DNA from: JAVJUV01 sp040220415
GTDB lineage: Bacteria > Pseudomonadota > Alphaproteobacteria > Rhodobacterales > Rhodobacteraceae
Reading direction: 5' to 3'
DNA length: 64,000 nt
NCBI GenBank assembly: GCA_040220415.1
Contig: JAVJUV010000050.1
Coordinates: 1-64,000 of the forward strand
The notes under the pieces: model-generated
The model's input: only the letters and a program-made list of their open reading frames with translations
The model's database searches: none
Told to the model about the DNA's origin: nothing
Program-made: the position numbers and the translations under genes
Part shown: positions 24,740 to 33,443 of the stretch, piece after piece
How the letters are laid out: every line of letters begins with the position of its first letter
How positions within the stretch are numbered: the first letter of the stretch is position 1

Positions 24740-26493
24740 TAGCGCGTCACGTCATGGCCTATTCCGATGGCCAGCAGTTCAACCTGTTTCTTGCGTTCGA
24801 TCAGGGCGATGACGTCGCGCAGATGTTTTTCCAGGAAGTTCGCCGGGTTGACCGACAGGGTCGAATCGTCGACCGGCGCACCGTCCGAGATGACCATCAG
24901 AACCCGCCGCGCCTCGCGCCGGTTGAGCATCCGGCGATAGGCCCATTCAAGTGCCTCCCCGTCGATGTTTTCCTTGAGAAGGCCTTCTTTCATCATGAGG
25001 CCCAGATTTTCGCGGGCGCGGCGCCACGGAGCGTCGGCAGACTTGTAAATGATGTGGCGTAGATCGTTCAGACGTCCGGGCAGTTGCGGGCGGCCCTCGT
25101 GGAGCCATTTCTCGCGGGCCTGACCGCCTTTCCAGGCGCGCGTGGTGAACCCAAGGATCTCGACCTTCACGTTGCAGCGTTCCAGCGTCCGGGCGAGAAC
25201 ATCGGCGCATATGGCTGCAATGGAAATCGGACGGCCGCGCATCGACCCGGAGTTGTCGAGCAGAAGCGTCACCACTGTGTCGCGAAACTCGGTGTCCTTC
25301 TCCATCTTGTAGGCCAGCGGAACCGTCGGGTTGGCGACAATCCGGGCCAGCCGCGCCGCATCGAGAATGCCCTCGTCGAGATCGAACTCCCAACTGCGGC
25401 TTTGCTGGGCCTGAAGCCGGCGCTGCAGCTTGTTCGCCAGGCGGCTGACCGCGCCCTTGAGCGGATCAAGCTGCTGGTCGAGATAGGCGCGCAGCCTCTC
25501 CAACTCGGCCGGCTCGGCCAGATCCTCGGCCTTTATCTCTTCGTCGAACTGACCTGTGTAGACGGTGTAGTTCGGATCCGCGTCACTGACCGGCATCGGC
25601 GGGGGAGGTTCCATCTCGGCCTCGCCATCGGGCAGTTCGGCTTCTTCGCCGGCTTCCATATCGGCCAGGTCGTCCATGGAAATCTGCGCCTGGCTGGCGT
25701 CGTCCTGAGCCTCCTGGCTTTGTTCCGCCGAGCTTTCCGATGCGTCTTCGTTGTCGCCGTCGTCTTGCTGCTTGTCCTGGTTTTCGATCTCGTCGGCCTG
25801 GTCTTCCTGGCTGGCCTCGTCTTCCTGGTCCTGATCTTCCTGATCGGGATCGTCGCCCAACTGGTCGCCGTAGCCGAGATCGCTGATCACCTTTCGGGTG
25901 AAACGCGAAAAAGCCGCCTGGTCGCCAAGAGCGTCCTTCAGGCCTTCCAGCGTGCCGCCGGCCTGCTCCTCGATGAACGGTCGCCAGAGTTCCATGACGT
26001 TCTCGGCGCCCGGCGGCAGCGGCCTTCCGCTCGCAAGGTGGCGGACCAGATAGCCCGCAGCGACGGAAAGCGGCGCCTCCGAAGCCTCGCGGATTTGCGC
26101 GTATCCGCGACGTTCGGCATCGTTAGCGATCTTGTGGTCGATGTTCGATGCGGTTCCGGGCATGTCGCGCGCGCCCACGGCTTCACAGCGCGCCCATTCC
26201 ATGGCTTCGAAAATGTCGCGCGCCATCTGCCCCTGTGGAACGTAGCGGTTGAACGTCTTGTCGTTGTGGTACTTGCGCCGAAGCGCGAAGCTGTCGGCGG
26301 TGCCGCGGGCCAGAAGGACTTCGGCGCGTGTCATGCGCCGCGTCACCTGAGGCAGGCGGATGCCTTCGCTGGACATGCCCGGCGGATCGACGGTGAAGGT
26401 CACCGACATCTCGGTGTCGTTCGCAAGCGTCTTGGACGCTTCGGCAAGCGCTTTCTTGAACGGTTCGGCCGGATTGTCCTTCGAGTTACTCAT
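24610..26493 (-). CDS. cobT: Cobaltochelatase subunit CobT
   Basis: 627 aa. With CobS and CobN it inserts cobalt into hydrogenobyrinate a,c-diamide in aerobic B12 synthesis. The N-terminal region has FKKALAEASKTLAND; a long acidic Asp/Glu/Gln linker (about 215-290) separates it from the C-terminal von Willebrand A domain, whose MIDAS motif DNSGSMRG is near residue 412, with later ISDGAPVDDSTL. The gene order cobS - small secreted protein gene - cobT on one strand is looser than the usual cobS-cobT neighbours. No cobalamin riboswitch seen. Confidence 0.95.
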   Translation of the reverse strand: MSNSKDNPAEPFKKALAEASKTLANDTEMSVTFTVDPPGMSSEGIRLPQVTRRMTRAEVLLARGTADSFALRRKYHNDKTFNRYVPQGQMARDIFEAMEWARCEAVGARDMPGTASNIDHKIANDAERRGYAQIREASEAPLSVAAGYLVRHLASGRPLPPGAENVMELWRPFIEEQAGGTLEGLKDALGDQAAFSRFTRKVISDLGYGDQLGDDPDQEDQDQEDEASQEDQADEIENQDKQQDDGDNEDASESSAEQSQEAQDDASQAQISMDDLADMEAGEEAELPDGEAEMEPPPPMPVSDADPNYTVYTGQFDEEIKAEDLAEPAELERLRAYLDQQLDPLKGAVSRLANKLQRRLQAQQSRSWEFDLDEGILDAARLARIVANPTVPLAYKMEKDTEFRDTVVTLLLDNSGSMRGRPISIAAICADVLARTLERCNVKVEILGFTTRAWKGGQAREKWLHEGRPQLPGRLNDLRHIIYKSADAPWRRARENLGLMMKEGLLKENIDGEALEWAYRRMLNRREARRVLMVISDGAPVDDSTLSVNPANFLEKHLRDVIALIERKKQVELLAIGIGHDVTRYYDRAVTITDVEQLAGAMTEQLAALFDADPRKRRRAQRLRKVS

Positions 26494-26589
26494 GGGATCG
26501 GTAAATCACTCTATCGCGCCGTCGACAAGGTTCGCCGTGTCTTGGGGCCGCAAACTGATGTCTGACGGGACGGCGAAAAGCGAACCGGA

Positions 26590-26973
26590 TCAGCTGAGGA
26601 CAAGACTGTGGCACGCGGCCAGAGTGGTCTCGGCCATGCGGCGTGCCCATTGGGCGTCATCGGCGTCATCATTGAAGGTGGCGCGGGACAGAAGCGACGC
26701 CTGGGCAACCTTGGCATCGATGCGCCAGGCCATGATGTCGCGCTCTCGGCCCTTTGGCGTCATGGCTTCCAGCACGTCGACCGTCGCCTCGCGTCTCCTT
26801 TCCGCCAGATCGGCCTTCGCGCCGCCCGTCAGCCATTGATGCTCCATTTCCGCAGAAAGGCGTCCGGCGCAGGTGGCGATGGTCCTAAGCAGGCCGTCCT
26901 CGTCCGCCGTTGCGGGGCCGGAGATTGAAGCGGCGACCGTGAGGGCCGCGAAAAATGTTTTCGTGCCGCCCAT
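26590..26973 (-). CDS. Small secreted protein between cobS and cobT
   Basis: 127 aa from ATG 26973. A signal peptide is clear (MGGTKTFFAALTVAASISGPATA, cut after residue 23). The mature part is helical and charged, with one Cys near each end (TCAGR about 36, AACHS about 121) that could form a disulfide. MEHQWLTGGAKADLAERR and MAWRIDAKVAQASLL are memorable stretches. No domain recognised. The cobS terminator lies just upstream, so it has its own promoter; a link to cobalt chelation is not shown. Confidence 0.75.
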   Translation of the reverse strand: MGGTKTFFAALTVAASISGPATADEDGLLRTIATCAGRLSAEMEHQWLTGGAKADLAERRREATVDVLEAMTPKGRERDIMAWRIDAKVAQASLLSRATFNDDADDAQWARRMAETTLAACHSLVLS

Positions 26974-27054
26974 GAATTCATCTTTGTAGGCAAATACGTG
27001 CGGATCAATTAAGCGATTTGAGAAACTTCGGGCCGTGGCTGAAACGCCACGCAA

Positions 27055-27082
27055 CGAAAAAACGCCCCAGGAATGGGGCGCC
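27055..27082 (-). terminator. Rho-independent terminator of cobS
   Basis: Read on the minus strand, CGCCCC (27075-27080 side) pairs with GGGGCG (27063-27068 side) around a 6-base loop and is followed by a run of six T (27057-27062). It lies 40 bases past the cobS stop and separates cobS from the secreted-protein gene. Confidence 0.88.
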
Positions 27083-27120
27083 TTGCGAATTCAAATCCGA
27101 ATGGTCGGTGAATGCTGCCG

Positions 27121-28104
27121 TCAGACGGCGATGGCAGCAGCGCTTTCCGGCAATTCCTCGTCGAAGCAGCGTTGATAGAACTCGGCGACCGTTTCACGCT
27201 CCAACTCGTCGCACTTGTTCAGGAAGGACAAGCGGAACGCGTACCCCACGCTTCGAAACACCTCGGCGTTCTGCGCCCAGGCAATCACGGTACGGGGACT
27301 CATCACGGTGGAGAGATCGCCGTTCATGAACGCCGTCCGGGTCAGGTCGGCGACCGTAACCATCTGGCTGATGGTCTTGCGCCCGCGTTCGGTGTTGTAG
27401 TGTGGCGCCTTGGACAACACGATTGCTGCCTCGGCGTCATGACTGAGATAGTTCAGCGTGCAGACCAGCGACCAGCGGTCCATCTGCGCCTGGTTGATCT
27501 GCTGCGTGCCGTGGTAGAGGCCGGTCGTGTCACCCAAGCCGATCGTGTTCGCGGTGGCGAAAAGCCGGAAGTACGGATGCGGATCGATGACTTCGTTTTG
27601 GTCCAGCAAAGTCAGTTTGCCGTCGACTTCCAGAACGCGCTGGATCACGAACATGACATCCGCGCGGCCCGCATCGTATTCGTCGAACACGATGGCGGTG
27701 GGGTTGCGGAGTGCCCAGGGAAGAATGCCCTCCTGGAATTCAGTGTACTGCACGCCCTTGTCGACCTTGATCTGGTCCTTTCCGATCAGGTCGATCCGGC
27801 TGATGTGACTGTCCAGGTTGACCCGGACGCACGGCCAGTTCAGGCGTGCGGCGACCTGTTCGATATGGGTGGACTTGCCCGTGCCGTGATAGCCTTGGAT
27901 CAGGACACGCTTGTTGAACTGAAAACCCGCCAGGATCGCAAGGGTCGTGTCCGGGTCGAACTTGTAGGTGGGATCGATTTGCGGCACGCGATCGTTGGTC
28001 TCGTAGAACCCCTTCACCTTCATGTCGACGTCGATGCCAAAGACCTCGCGCACGTCAATGTCTTCGCTCGGTTTGGCTTCGGTGTCTATTCGCCGGTAGT
28101 CCAT
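27121..28104 (-). CDS. cobS: Cobaltochelatase subunit CobS (AAA+ ATPase)
   Basis: 327 aa from ATG 28104 (MDYRRIDTEAKPSEDIDVREVFG). AAA+ ATPase of the CobNST cobaltochelatase. Walker A GYHGTGKST (about 71-79), Walker B AIVFDEYDAGRADV, sensor FRLFATANTIGLGDTTGLYHG and the C-terminal SFLNKCDELERETVAEFYQRCF. CobS and CobT form stacked hexamers that drive CobN. Upstream frame to 28230 has no resemblance to the family. Confidence 0.96.
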   Translation of the reverse strand: MDYRRIDTEAKPSEDIDVREVFGIDVDMKVKGFYETNDRVPQIDPTYKFDPDTTLAILAGFQFNKRVLIQGYHGTGKSTHIEQVAARLNWPCVRVNLDSHISRIDLIGKDQIKVDKGVQYTEFQEGILPWALRNPTAIVFDEYDAGRADVMFVIQRVLEVDGKLTLLDQNEVIDPHPYFRLFATANTIGLGDTTGLYHGTQQINQAQMDRWSLVCTLNYLSHDAEAAIVLSKAPHYNTERGRKTISQMVTVADLTRTAFMNGDLSTVMSPRTVIAWAQNAEVFRSVGYAFRLSFLNKCDELERETVAEFYQRCFDEELPESAAAIAV

Positions 28105-28373
28105 ATCGTTTCCTTGCAGCACAGATGGGCGTTTCGGGCCTTTCTTCTGAGGTGCCTCATTCTGACGGCAGGTGCAAGGCAAAGGAAACGCCGGACACTT
28201 GGTCCGAAGCGAAGCGTAGCGCATCGGCAAAACACTTTCCCAACCACCCGAGACACCTGATTTTCCGATGCCTTGGCGTAACGGACGTGGATGTTACGAA
28301 CGCCCTCGGCCTTGTGATTTTCAAGTGATCGACGTGAGGACTAGAGTTTCCACGAACAAAGGAGATTTGGATC

Positions 28374-28847
28374 ATGAACAGACGCGAGGTGTTGGGGACA
28401 GCGCTGGCCGGTGCCGCATTCGTGACCGTCGGCGCGCGGCTTCGAGCGGCCGAAGGAGTTTTCGAGGTGTCGCGCTCGGACAACGAGTGGCGGTCGATGC
28501 TGACGCCGGCTCAGTACAAGGTCATGCGTCAGGAAGGAACCGAGCGGGCAGGATCCAGTCCGCTGGACAAGCTGTACGAGCCGGGAGTTTATCACTGCCG
28601 TGGCTGCGACCTCGCACTCTATTCGTCCGAGCACAAGTACGACAGCGGCACCGGCTGGCCCTCGTTCTGGCAGTCACTGCCCAACGCAGTCGGTACCAAG
28701 CCCGACCGCAAGTTCCTGCGAGTCCGGACCGAGGTGCACTGCCGCCGCTGTGGCAGCCATTTGGGCCATATTTTCGACGACGGGCCCGCGCCGACCGGCA
28801 AGCGGCATTGTCTGAACGGCGTAAGCCTGGTGTTCAAGCCCGCCTGA
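28374..28847 (+). CDS. msrB: Tat-exported peptide-methionine (R)-S-oxide reductase
   Basis: 157 aa. Reduces methionine-R-sulfoxide in proteins. The N-terminus carries a twin-arginine signal (NRREVLGTALAGAAFVTVGA), so it should act in the periplasm. Zinc cysteines are C75-x2-C78 and C123-x2-C126; the nucleophile is C146 in KRHCLNGVSL, with the usual GTGWPSFW (93-99) and HLGHIFDDGP. The ribosome site AAAGGAG precedes the ATG. It is transcribed alone between cobS (divergent) and the J-domain gene (convergent). Confidence 0.95.
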   Translation: MNRREVLGTALAGAAFVTVGARLRAAEGVFEVSRSDNEWRSMLTPAQYKVMRQEGTERAGSSPLDKLYEPGVYHCRGCDLALYSSEHKYDSGTGWPSFWQSLPNAVGTKPDRKFLRVRTEVHCRRCGSHLGHIFDDGPAPTGKRHCLNGVSLVFKPA

Positions 28848-28889
28848 AGGCCGAAGCTTTTCGGCAAATGTGAACCTGACCCAGCAGGG

Positions 28890-29519
28890 TCAGTTCTGAA
28901 AGTTCCGGCTGTCCTTGATCTGATCCCAGGCCCAGACCACTTCTCCCAATTGTTCCTCGTGCCCGCGGTCGCCGCCATTCATGTCCGGATGCAGCACCTT
29001 GATCAGTGCCTTGTAGGACTTGCGTATCTCGGCCTTGGTCCAGTGATCCTTGGCTTCCAGGATATCGAGCGCGCGGCGCTCCGTGGGCGGCAGTTTGCGG
29101 GTTCCTGTAATTGACTTGCCCGGATTCCGCGTGGCGTTCTCGCCCAGAATCTGGTGCGGGTCGTCGACGCCGAGCCGGGCCCAGGCGCGGGCTTCCTCAC
29201 CCTTCTTGCCGAATGGCTTGGTTTCTCGCTCCCAAACACGGTCCTTGTCGACCTGCGCGGCGAACTCTTCCTCGGTCTGGCCGTTGAAGAAGTTCCATTT
29301 CAGATTGTACTCGCGCACGTGGTCCTTGCAGAACCAGTAGAAGTCGTCGAGGTCGTCGGGACTCTTCGGCGCGCGGTATTGACCGGTTTCCCGGCATTCT
29401 GGATGGTCGCAGACCCGTGTGGACGTCTCGAAGGCCCCCGACATGCCGCGCCTGGTGCGGGAACGCTTTTTCTTGTCCGAAGAGACGCGAAGATCAAAAC
29501 CGAACGGGTCGTTGCTCAT
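28890..29519 (-). CDS. J-domain protein with N-terminal Cys/His cluster
   Basis: 209 aa from ATG 29519 (MSNDPFGFDLRVS). A C-terminal J domain (about 150-209) has the HPD tripeptide in KVLHPDMNGGD and the helix II basic face KAEIRKSYKALIK, so it should stimulate an Hsp70 ATPase. The N-terminal part has a likely zinc site, VCDHPEC...WFCKDHV (about 37-70). No G/F linker or DnaJ zinc repeats, so it is a co-chaperone with a private client domain. It is divergent from bolA across 76 bases. Confidence 0.9.
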   Translation of the reverse strand: MSNDPFGFDLRVSSDKKKRSRTRRGMSGAFETSTRVCDHPECRETGQYRAPKSPDDLDDFYWFCKDHVREYNLKWNFFNGQTEEEFAAQVDKDRVWERETKPFGKKGEEARAWARLGVDDPHQILGENATRNPGKSITGTRKLPPTERRALDILEAKDHWTKAEIRKSYKALIKVLHPDMNGGDRGHEEQLGEVVWAWDQIKDSRNFQN

Positions 29520-29595
29520 GTGTATCCTGCCTTTCCGACTCGGACCGGAGAGTTTACCGTCTTGGTTCAAAACTTGAAGAGGCAAGGTGTGAAAA

Positions 29596-29853
29596 ATGCG
29601 TGTGGCAGATGAGATGCGGGCGAAACTGGAAGCGGCGTTTCAGCCGCATGTTCTTGAAATAGAAGATGAAAGCGAGCGTCACAGGGGGCATGCGGGATAT
29701 CAGGAAGGCGGGCAGAGCCACTTTCGTGTAACAATCACATCGGGAACTTTTGCAGGTATGAGCCGGATAGAGCGGCATCGGGCGGTTCACCGAGCCCTGG
29801 GTGAGGACCTGGTAGGGCGAATCCACGCTCTCGCACTGACTATCTCGGACTAG
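29596..29853 (+). CDS. bolA: BolA-family protein
   Basis: 85 aa. BolA fold with HRGHAGYQEGGQSHFRVTITS (about 29-49) and SRIERHRAVHRALGEDLVGRIHAL, including the conserved C-terminal invariant His (RIHAL). Partners with monothiol glutaredoxin in Fe-S handling, or acts as a regulator. Start ATG 29596 has only a weak ribosome site (AAGG). Its stop overlaps the convergent gene by four bases. Confidence 0.93.
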   Translation: MRVADEMRAKLEAAFQPHVLEIEDESERHRGHAGYQEGGQSHFRVTITSGTFAGMSRIERHRAVHRALGEDLVGRIHALALTISD

Positions 29854-30272
29854 TCCTCGCGCGCCGCCCCAAGTGGCGGGGCGTTGTTCTCTTCCTCCGG
29901 AGGACGCGTTGTAACCCTGCGGGGGACCACCGGTTCAGAAACCGGACGAAGGTAGTCCTGCGTAGCAGTGGTATCATCCACTTCCATCGGCAACGGCCGT
30001 GACGTTGTGCGTGCGTCGAGTGTCAGAGGCTGCGAGACCTGCTTGAAGCGCTTGAAAATCAATATGTTCTGATAGGTTGTTTGGGTGCCCGTAAGGCCCT
30101 TGCGCTCGTCGCAGGGAAGCGTTTCGGCGCGGACATATTCCCAGCCGTCCGATGCCATGTCGTTCAAGGTTTCGGTGATTGAAAGCGCGAACCGGTCTTC
30201 CGTGGACTTTGCGCCACGGGCCTTGGTGCCGCGCGTGGGTGCGGGCACAGCCTTGTATTCGAATTTGCTCAT
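29850..30272 (-). CDS. DUF4177-like protein with disordered tail
   Basis: 140 aa from ATG 30272 (MSKFEYKAVPAPTRG). The first ~75 residues look like a small DUF4177-type alpha/beta fold: FEYKAVPAP, LNDMASDGWEYVRAETLPCDE, YQNILIFKRF. From about 80 the chain is Pro/Thr/Arg-rich with low predicted order (SEPVVPRRVTTRPPEEEN). Function unknown; common in Rhodobacterales. The stop overlaps bolA by four bases on the other strand. Confidence 0.75.
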   Translation of the reverse strand: MSKFEYKAVPAPTRGTKARGAKSTEDRFALSITETLNDMASDGWEYVRAETLPCDERKGLTGTQTTYQNILIFKRFKQVSQPLTLDARTTSRPLPMEVDDTTATQDYLRPVSEPVVPRRVTTRPPEEENNAPPLGAARED

Positions 30273-30457
30273 GTTGGGGTCTCCCCGACTGCTCGAACGA
30301 AATTCTAGCAGAGCCGAACGGCCGGGGAAAGTCGGGGTCGGCAACCTACACAGTGCTTCGGACGGCGGATCAGGCGTTCGGGCAGGCGGGGCTAGGCGTC
30401 CCGCTCGGCGATGACGGGCATGCCGGTCCGGCAGCCGATCGGATTTATCCGATTGCG

Positions 30458-31969
30458 TCAGATGTCGAGCTTCTGCTGTACCAACTGGTTCACGGCGGCG
30501 GGGTTCGCCTTCCCGCCGGTGGCCTTCATCACCTGCCCCACGAACCAGCCGGCGAGTTTCGGGTTCGACTTGGCTTTCTCGACCTGGTCGGGGTTCTCTG
30601 CGATCACCTTGTCGACTGCAGCCTCGATCGCCCCGGTATCGGTGACCTGCTTCATGCCTCGCGCTTCAACGATGGACGCTGGGTCGCCGCCTTCGGTCCA
30701 GACGATCTCGAACAGGTCCTTTGCGATCTTGCCCGAGATGTCGCCCTTGCCGATCAGGTCGATGATGCCGCCGAGCTGCGCCGCCGAGACGGGGCTGTCT
30801 GTAATGCCGATATCTTCTTTCTTGAGCCGTCCGAACAACTCGTTGATGACCCAGTTTGCAGCCAACTTGCCGTCACGGCCTTTGGCCACTTCCTCGAAAT
30901 AGGTGGCGTTCTCAACCTCGGCGGTCAGGACTGAGGCATCGTATTCCGTCATGCCGTAGTCAATGACGAAGCGCGCTCGCTTCTCGTCCGGCAGTTCCGG
31001 AAGCGAAGCGGCGATGTCGTCGACCCAGGCTTGTTCTATCTCGAGCGGCACAAGGTCGGGGCAGGGGAAGTAGCGGTAATCATGCGCCTCTTCCTTGGAC
31101 CGCATCGAGCGCGTTTCGCCCTTGTCGGGGTCGTAGAGACGGGTCTCCTGGGTGACGGATTTGCCGTCCTCCAGAAGCGCGATCTGGCGGCGCGCCTCGT
31201 ACTCGATGGCCTGCTGGATGAAGCGCATCGAGTTCATGTTCTTGATCTCGCAGCGCGTGCCGAGGTGCGAGAAGTCCTGGGTTTCCTGGTATTTCTCGTA
31301 GTCGCCCGGGCGGCAGACGCTGACGTTGACGTCGGCGCGCAGGTTGCCGTTCTGCATGTTGCCGTCGCAGGTGCCGAGGTAGCGGAGGATCTGCCGCAGC
31401 TTGCTCACGTAGGCTGCCGCTTCCTCGGGGCCGCGGATGTCGGGGCGGCTGACGATCTCCATCAATGCGACGCCGGTGCGGTTGAGATCGACGAAGGACA
31501 TGTGCGGATCCATGTCGTGGATCGACTTGCCGGCATCTTGTTCAAGGTGGATGCGTTCGATCCGCACCTTGCGGGCGATACCCGGCCCCATGTCCACCAG
31601 CACTTCGCCTTCGCCCACGATCGGGTGATAAAGCTGGCTGATCTGATAGCCCTGCGGCAGGTCTGGATAAAAGTAGTTCTTGCGGTCGAAAGCGCTCCAG
31701 AGGTTGATCTGCGCCCTGAGCCCGAGACCGGTCTTTACCGCAAGCGCGACGCAGCCTTCGTTGATCACGGGCAGCATTCCCGGCATCGCGGCATCGACGA
31801 AAGAGACGTTGGAATTCGGTTCGGCGCCGAATTGCGTGGAGGCTCCGGAGAAGAGCTTTGCCTTGGACGCGATCTGTGCATGGACCTCAAGTCCGATCAC
31901 CAACTCCCAGTCGCCGGTCGCACCGGCGATCACTTTGGGTTTCGGGGTTTCATAGGTGAGATCGAGCAT
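30458..31969 (-). CDS. gatB: Asp-tRNA(Asn)/Glu-tRNA(Gln) amidotransferase subunit B
   Basis: 503 aa. Kinase-like subunit of GatCAB; activates the carboxylate of misacylated tRNA. WELVIGLEVHAQI at the N-terminus, the signature FVDLNRTGVALMEIVS, and the C-terminal YqeY/tail domain (AARGMKQVTDTGAIEAAVD, about 440-460). Neither gatA nor gatC is next to it. Start ATG 31969; the 185 bases past the stop (30273-30457) hold no gene. Confidence 0.96.
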   Translation of the reverse strand: MLDLTYETPKPKVIAGATGDWELVIGLEVHAQIASKAKLFSGASTQFGAEPNSNVSFVDAAMPGMLPVINEGCVALAVKTGLGLRAQINLWSAFDRKNYFYPDLPQGYQISQLYHPIVGEGEVLVDMGPGIARKVRIERIHLEQDAGKSIHDMDPHMSFVDLNRTGVALMEIVSRPDIRGPEEAAAYVSKLRQILRYLGTCDGNMQNGNLRADVNVSVCRPGDYEKYQETQDFSHLGTRCEIKNMNSMRFIQQAIEYEARRQIALLEDGKSVTQETRLYDPDKGETRSMRSKEEAHDYRYFPCPDLVPLEIEQAWVDDIAASLPELPDEKRARFVIDYGMTEYDASVLTAEVENATYFEEVAKGRDGKLAANWVINELFGRLKKEDIGITDSPVSAAQLGGIIDLIGKGDISGKIAKDLFEIVWTEGGDPASIVEARGMKQVTDTGAIEAAVDKVIAENPDQVEKAKSNPKLAGWFVGQVMKATGGKANPAAVNQLVQQKLDI

Positions 31970-32150
31970 GGCAGATGTCCCGGCTTTCGTTGAACGCGGT
32001 TCTAGGGCAGGTCAATTGTCTGAACAAGCCGGGAATCTGGGAGCCGAGCGAAGGCAGCAATCCGCTCACTCGACAGGGCAGGTCTTGGCGCGCACGCGAT
32101 TCTGGTGTTTCAGTTCTCGCCGCAGGGGCGTTGCGGACGGTTTGATACCT

Positions 32151-32747
32151 ATGAATTCGAAAGTCATTGGCTGCGTTGCTCTCCTTTCCTGCCTTTTCGT
32201 CAGTGCATGCGGGTCTACTCGAGAGCCCGAAAAGTATGCCGTGGCGCCGGTCGAGGCGACACTGTTCGGTCAGCGTGCGGAAGCATCGGCGTGGACATCG
32301 CGGGCACTATCGGCGCTGGATGCGCAAGGTGCGCCGCTGGTTCAAACCGTACCGGCTGATATCGACGTGTACTGTCCGGGGTACCGCGACGCGGGACCCG
32401 AGGACCGCAAGGCGTTCTGGGTCACGTTCCTGTCTGCGCTGGCAAAGCACGAAAGCACCTGGCGTCCCGATGCTGCGGGCGGGGGTGGCGCATGGCTTGG
32501 ACTGTTGCAGATTTCTCCACGTACGGCCCAGGGCTACGGCTGCGAGGCCAGAAGCGCCGAGGCGTTGAAGGATGGCGGCAAGAACCTGTCCTGCGGCATT
32601 CGCATCATGGCCGTAACGGTACCGCGAGACGGTGTGATCTCGGCCGGTATGGGCGGCGTGGCTGCTGACTGGGGGCCATTCCACCAGGCATCGAAGCGAG
32701 CCGATATCCAGGCCCGGACCCGTAGCGCCCCAGTTTGCAGGGGATGA
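32151..32747 (+). CDS. SLT-type transglycosylase lipoprotein (first of a tandem pair)
   Basis: 198 aa from ATG 32151. Signal peptide with lipobox VSAC, lipidated Cys 20, so an outer- or inner-membrane lipoprotein. The lytic-transglycosylase-like core has Glu101 in KHESTWRP as the presumed catalytic acid and GLLQISPRTAQGYGC. An invariant C-terminal block CGIRIMAVTVPRDGV is shared with the next gene, which overlaps by four bases (ATGA). It cleaves murein if active. The family match is by motif, not a full alignment. Confidence 0.85.
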   Translation: MNSKVIGCVALLSCLFVSACGSTREPEKYAVAPVEATLFGQRAEASAWTSRALSALDAQGAPLVQTVPADIDVYCPGYRDAGPEDRKAFWVTFLSALAKHESTWRPDAAGGGGAWLGLLQISPRTAQGYGCEARSAEALKDGGKNLSCGIRIMAVTVPRDGVISAGMGGVAADWGPFHQASKRADIQARTRSAPVCRG

Positions 32748-33436
32748 TTTTTCGCGCCTTCTGGATCGCCACCGTGCTGGCTTTCGCCGGCCCGTTGTGG
32801 GCCGAGCCAGAAAGGCCGACGCCGCGTTTTGTTCCGACCGTCGAGGAAGACCCGCTCTTGCGCCGCCCGGCCGATCGACCGGCCGCGCGGAACAATCATC
32901 TGCCTCGCGCCCGCTGGGAGCATCGGCGCAGTGGGGACTTGTGGACCCGAGTGGCCTTGGCTTCGGTCAGGACGCACGGACGGGCGCTTCTCGAGGTGGT
33001 GCCCAAGGACATCGCAGAATGGTGTCCAGCCTATCCCGATAGCGGCGAAGAACAGCGCGCGGCATTCTGGGCTGCTTTGCTGTCCACCCTGTCGCGATAC
33101 GAAAGCACATGGAACACACGCGCCGTGGGCGGAGGAGGTCAGTGGTTCGGGTTGATGCAGATATATCCGCCCACAGCCGAGTTCCGGAATTGTCGCGTGC
33201 AGTCCGGCGATGGACTGAAGCACGGGCCGTCAAACCTGAACTGTGCAGTCAGGATCATGGCCGTTACTGTTCCGCGCGACAACGCGATCGCCATCGAAGA
33301 AGGGCGCTGGAAAGGCGTTGCGGCCGACTGGGGGCCTATCCGGAACGACTGGATGAGGCGGGACATGCAGCGCTACACCAAAAGGCAGACGTATTGCCGC
33401 CCATTGTCCGAGGTCCGACCCAGGAAGCGGCCGTGA
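32744..33436 (+). CDS. SLT-type transglycosylase (second of a tandem pair)
   Basis: 230 aa from ATG 32744. It has a signal peptide cut after residue 20 (PLWA) but no lipobox, so it is free in the periplasm, unlike its neighbour. Glu120 in RYESTWNT is the presumed catalytic acid; the substrate cleft reads GLMQIYPPTAEF. It shares with the upstream gene VVPKDIAEWCPAY/TVPADIDVYCPGY, AAFW/KAFW and the long C-terminal RIMAVTVPRD block, so the pair arose by tandem duplication. Start codon is inside the neighbour's stop. Confidence 0.85.
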   Translation: MIFRAFWIATVLAFAGPLWAEPERPTPRFVPTVEEDPLLRRPADRPAARNNHLPRARWEHRRSGDLWTRVALASVRTHGRALLEVVPKDIAEWCPAYPDSGEEQRAAFWAALLSTLSRYESTWNTRAVGGGGQWFGLMQIYPPTAEFRNCRVQSGDGLKHGPSNLNCAVRIMAVTVPRDNAIAIEEGRWKGVAADWGPIRNDWMRRDMQRYTKRQTYCRPLSEVRPRKRP

Positions 33437-33443
33437 AACATGC

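Noticed and set aside
28105..28373. Cobalamin riboswitch upstream of cobS
   Set aside because: No B12 box or the characteristic long conserved helices are visible.
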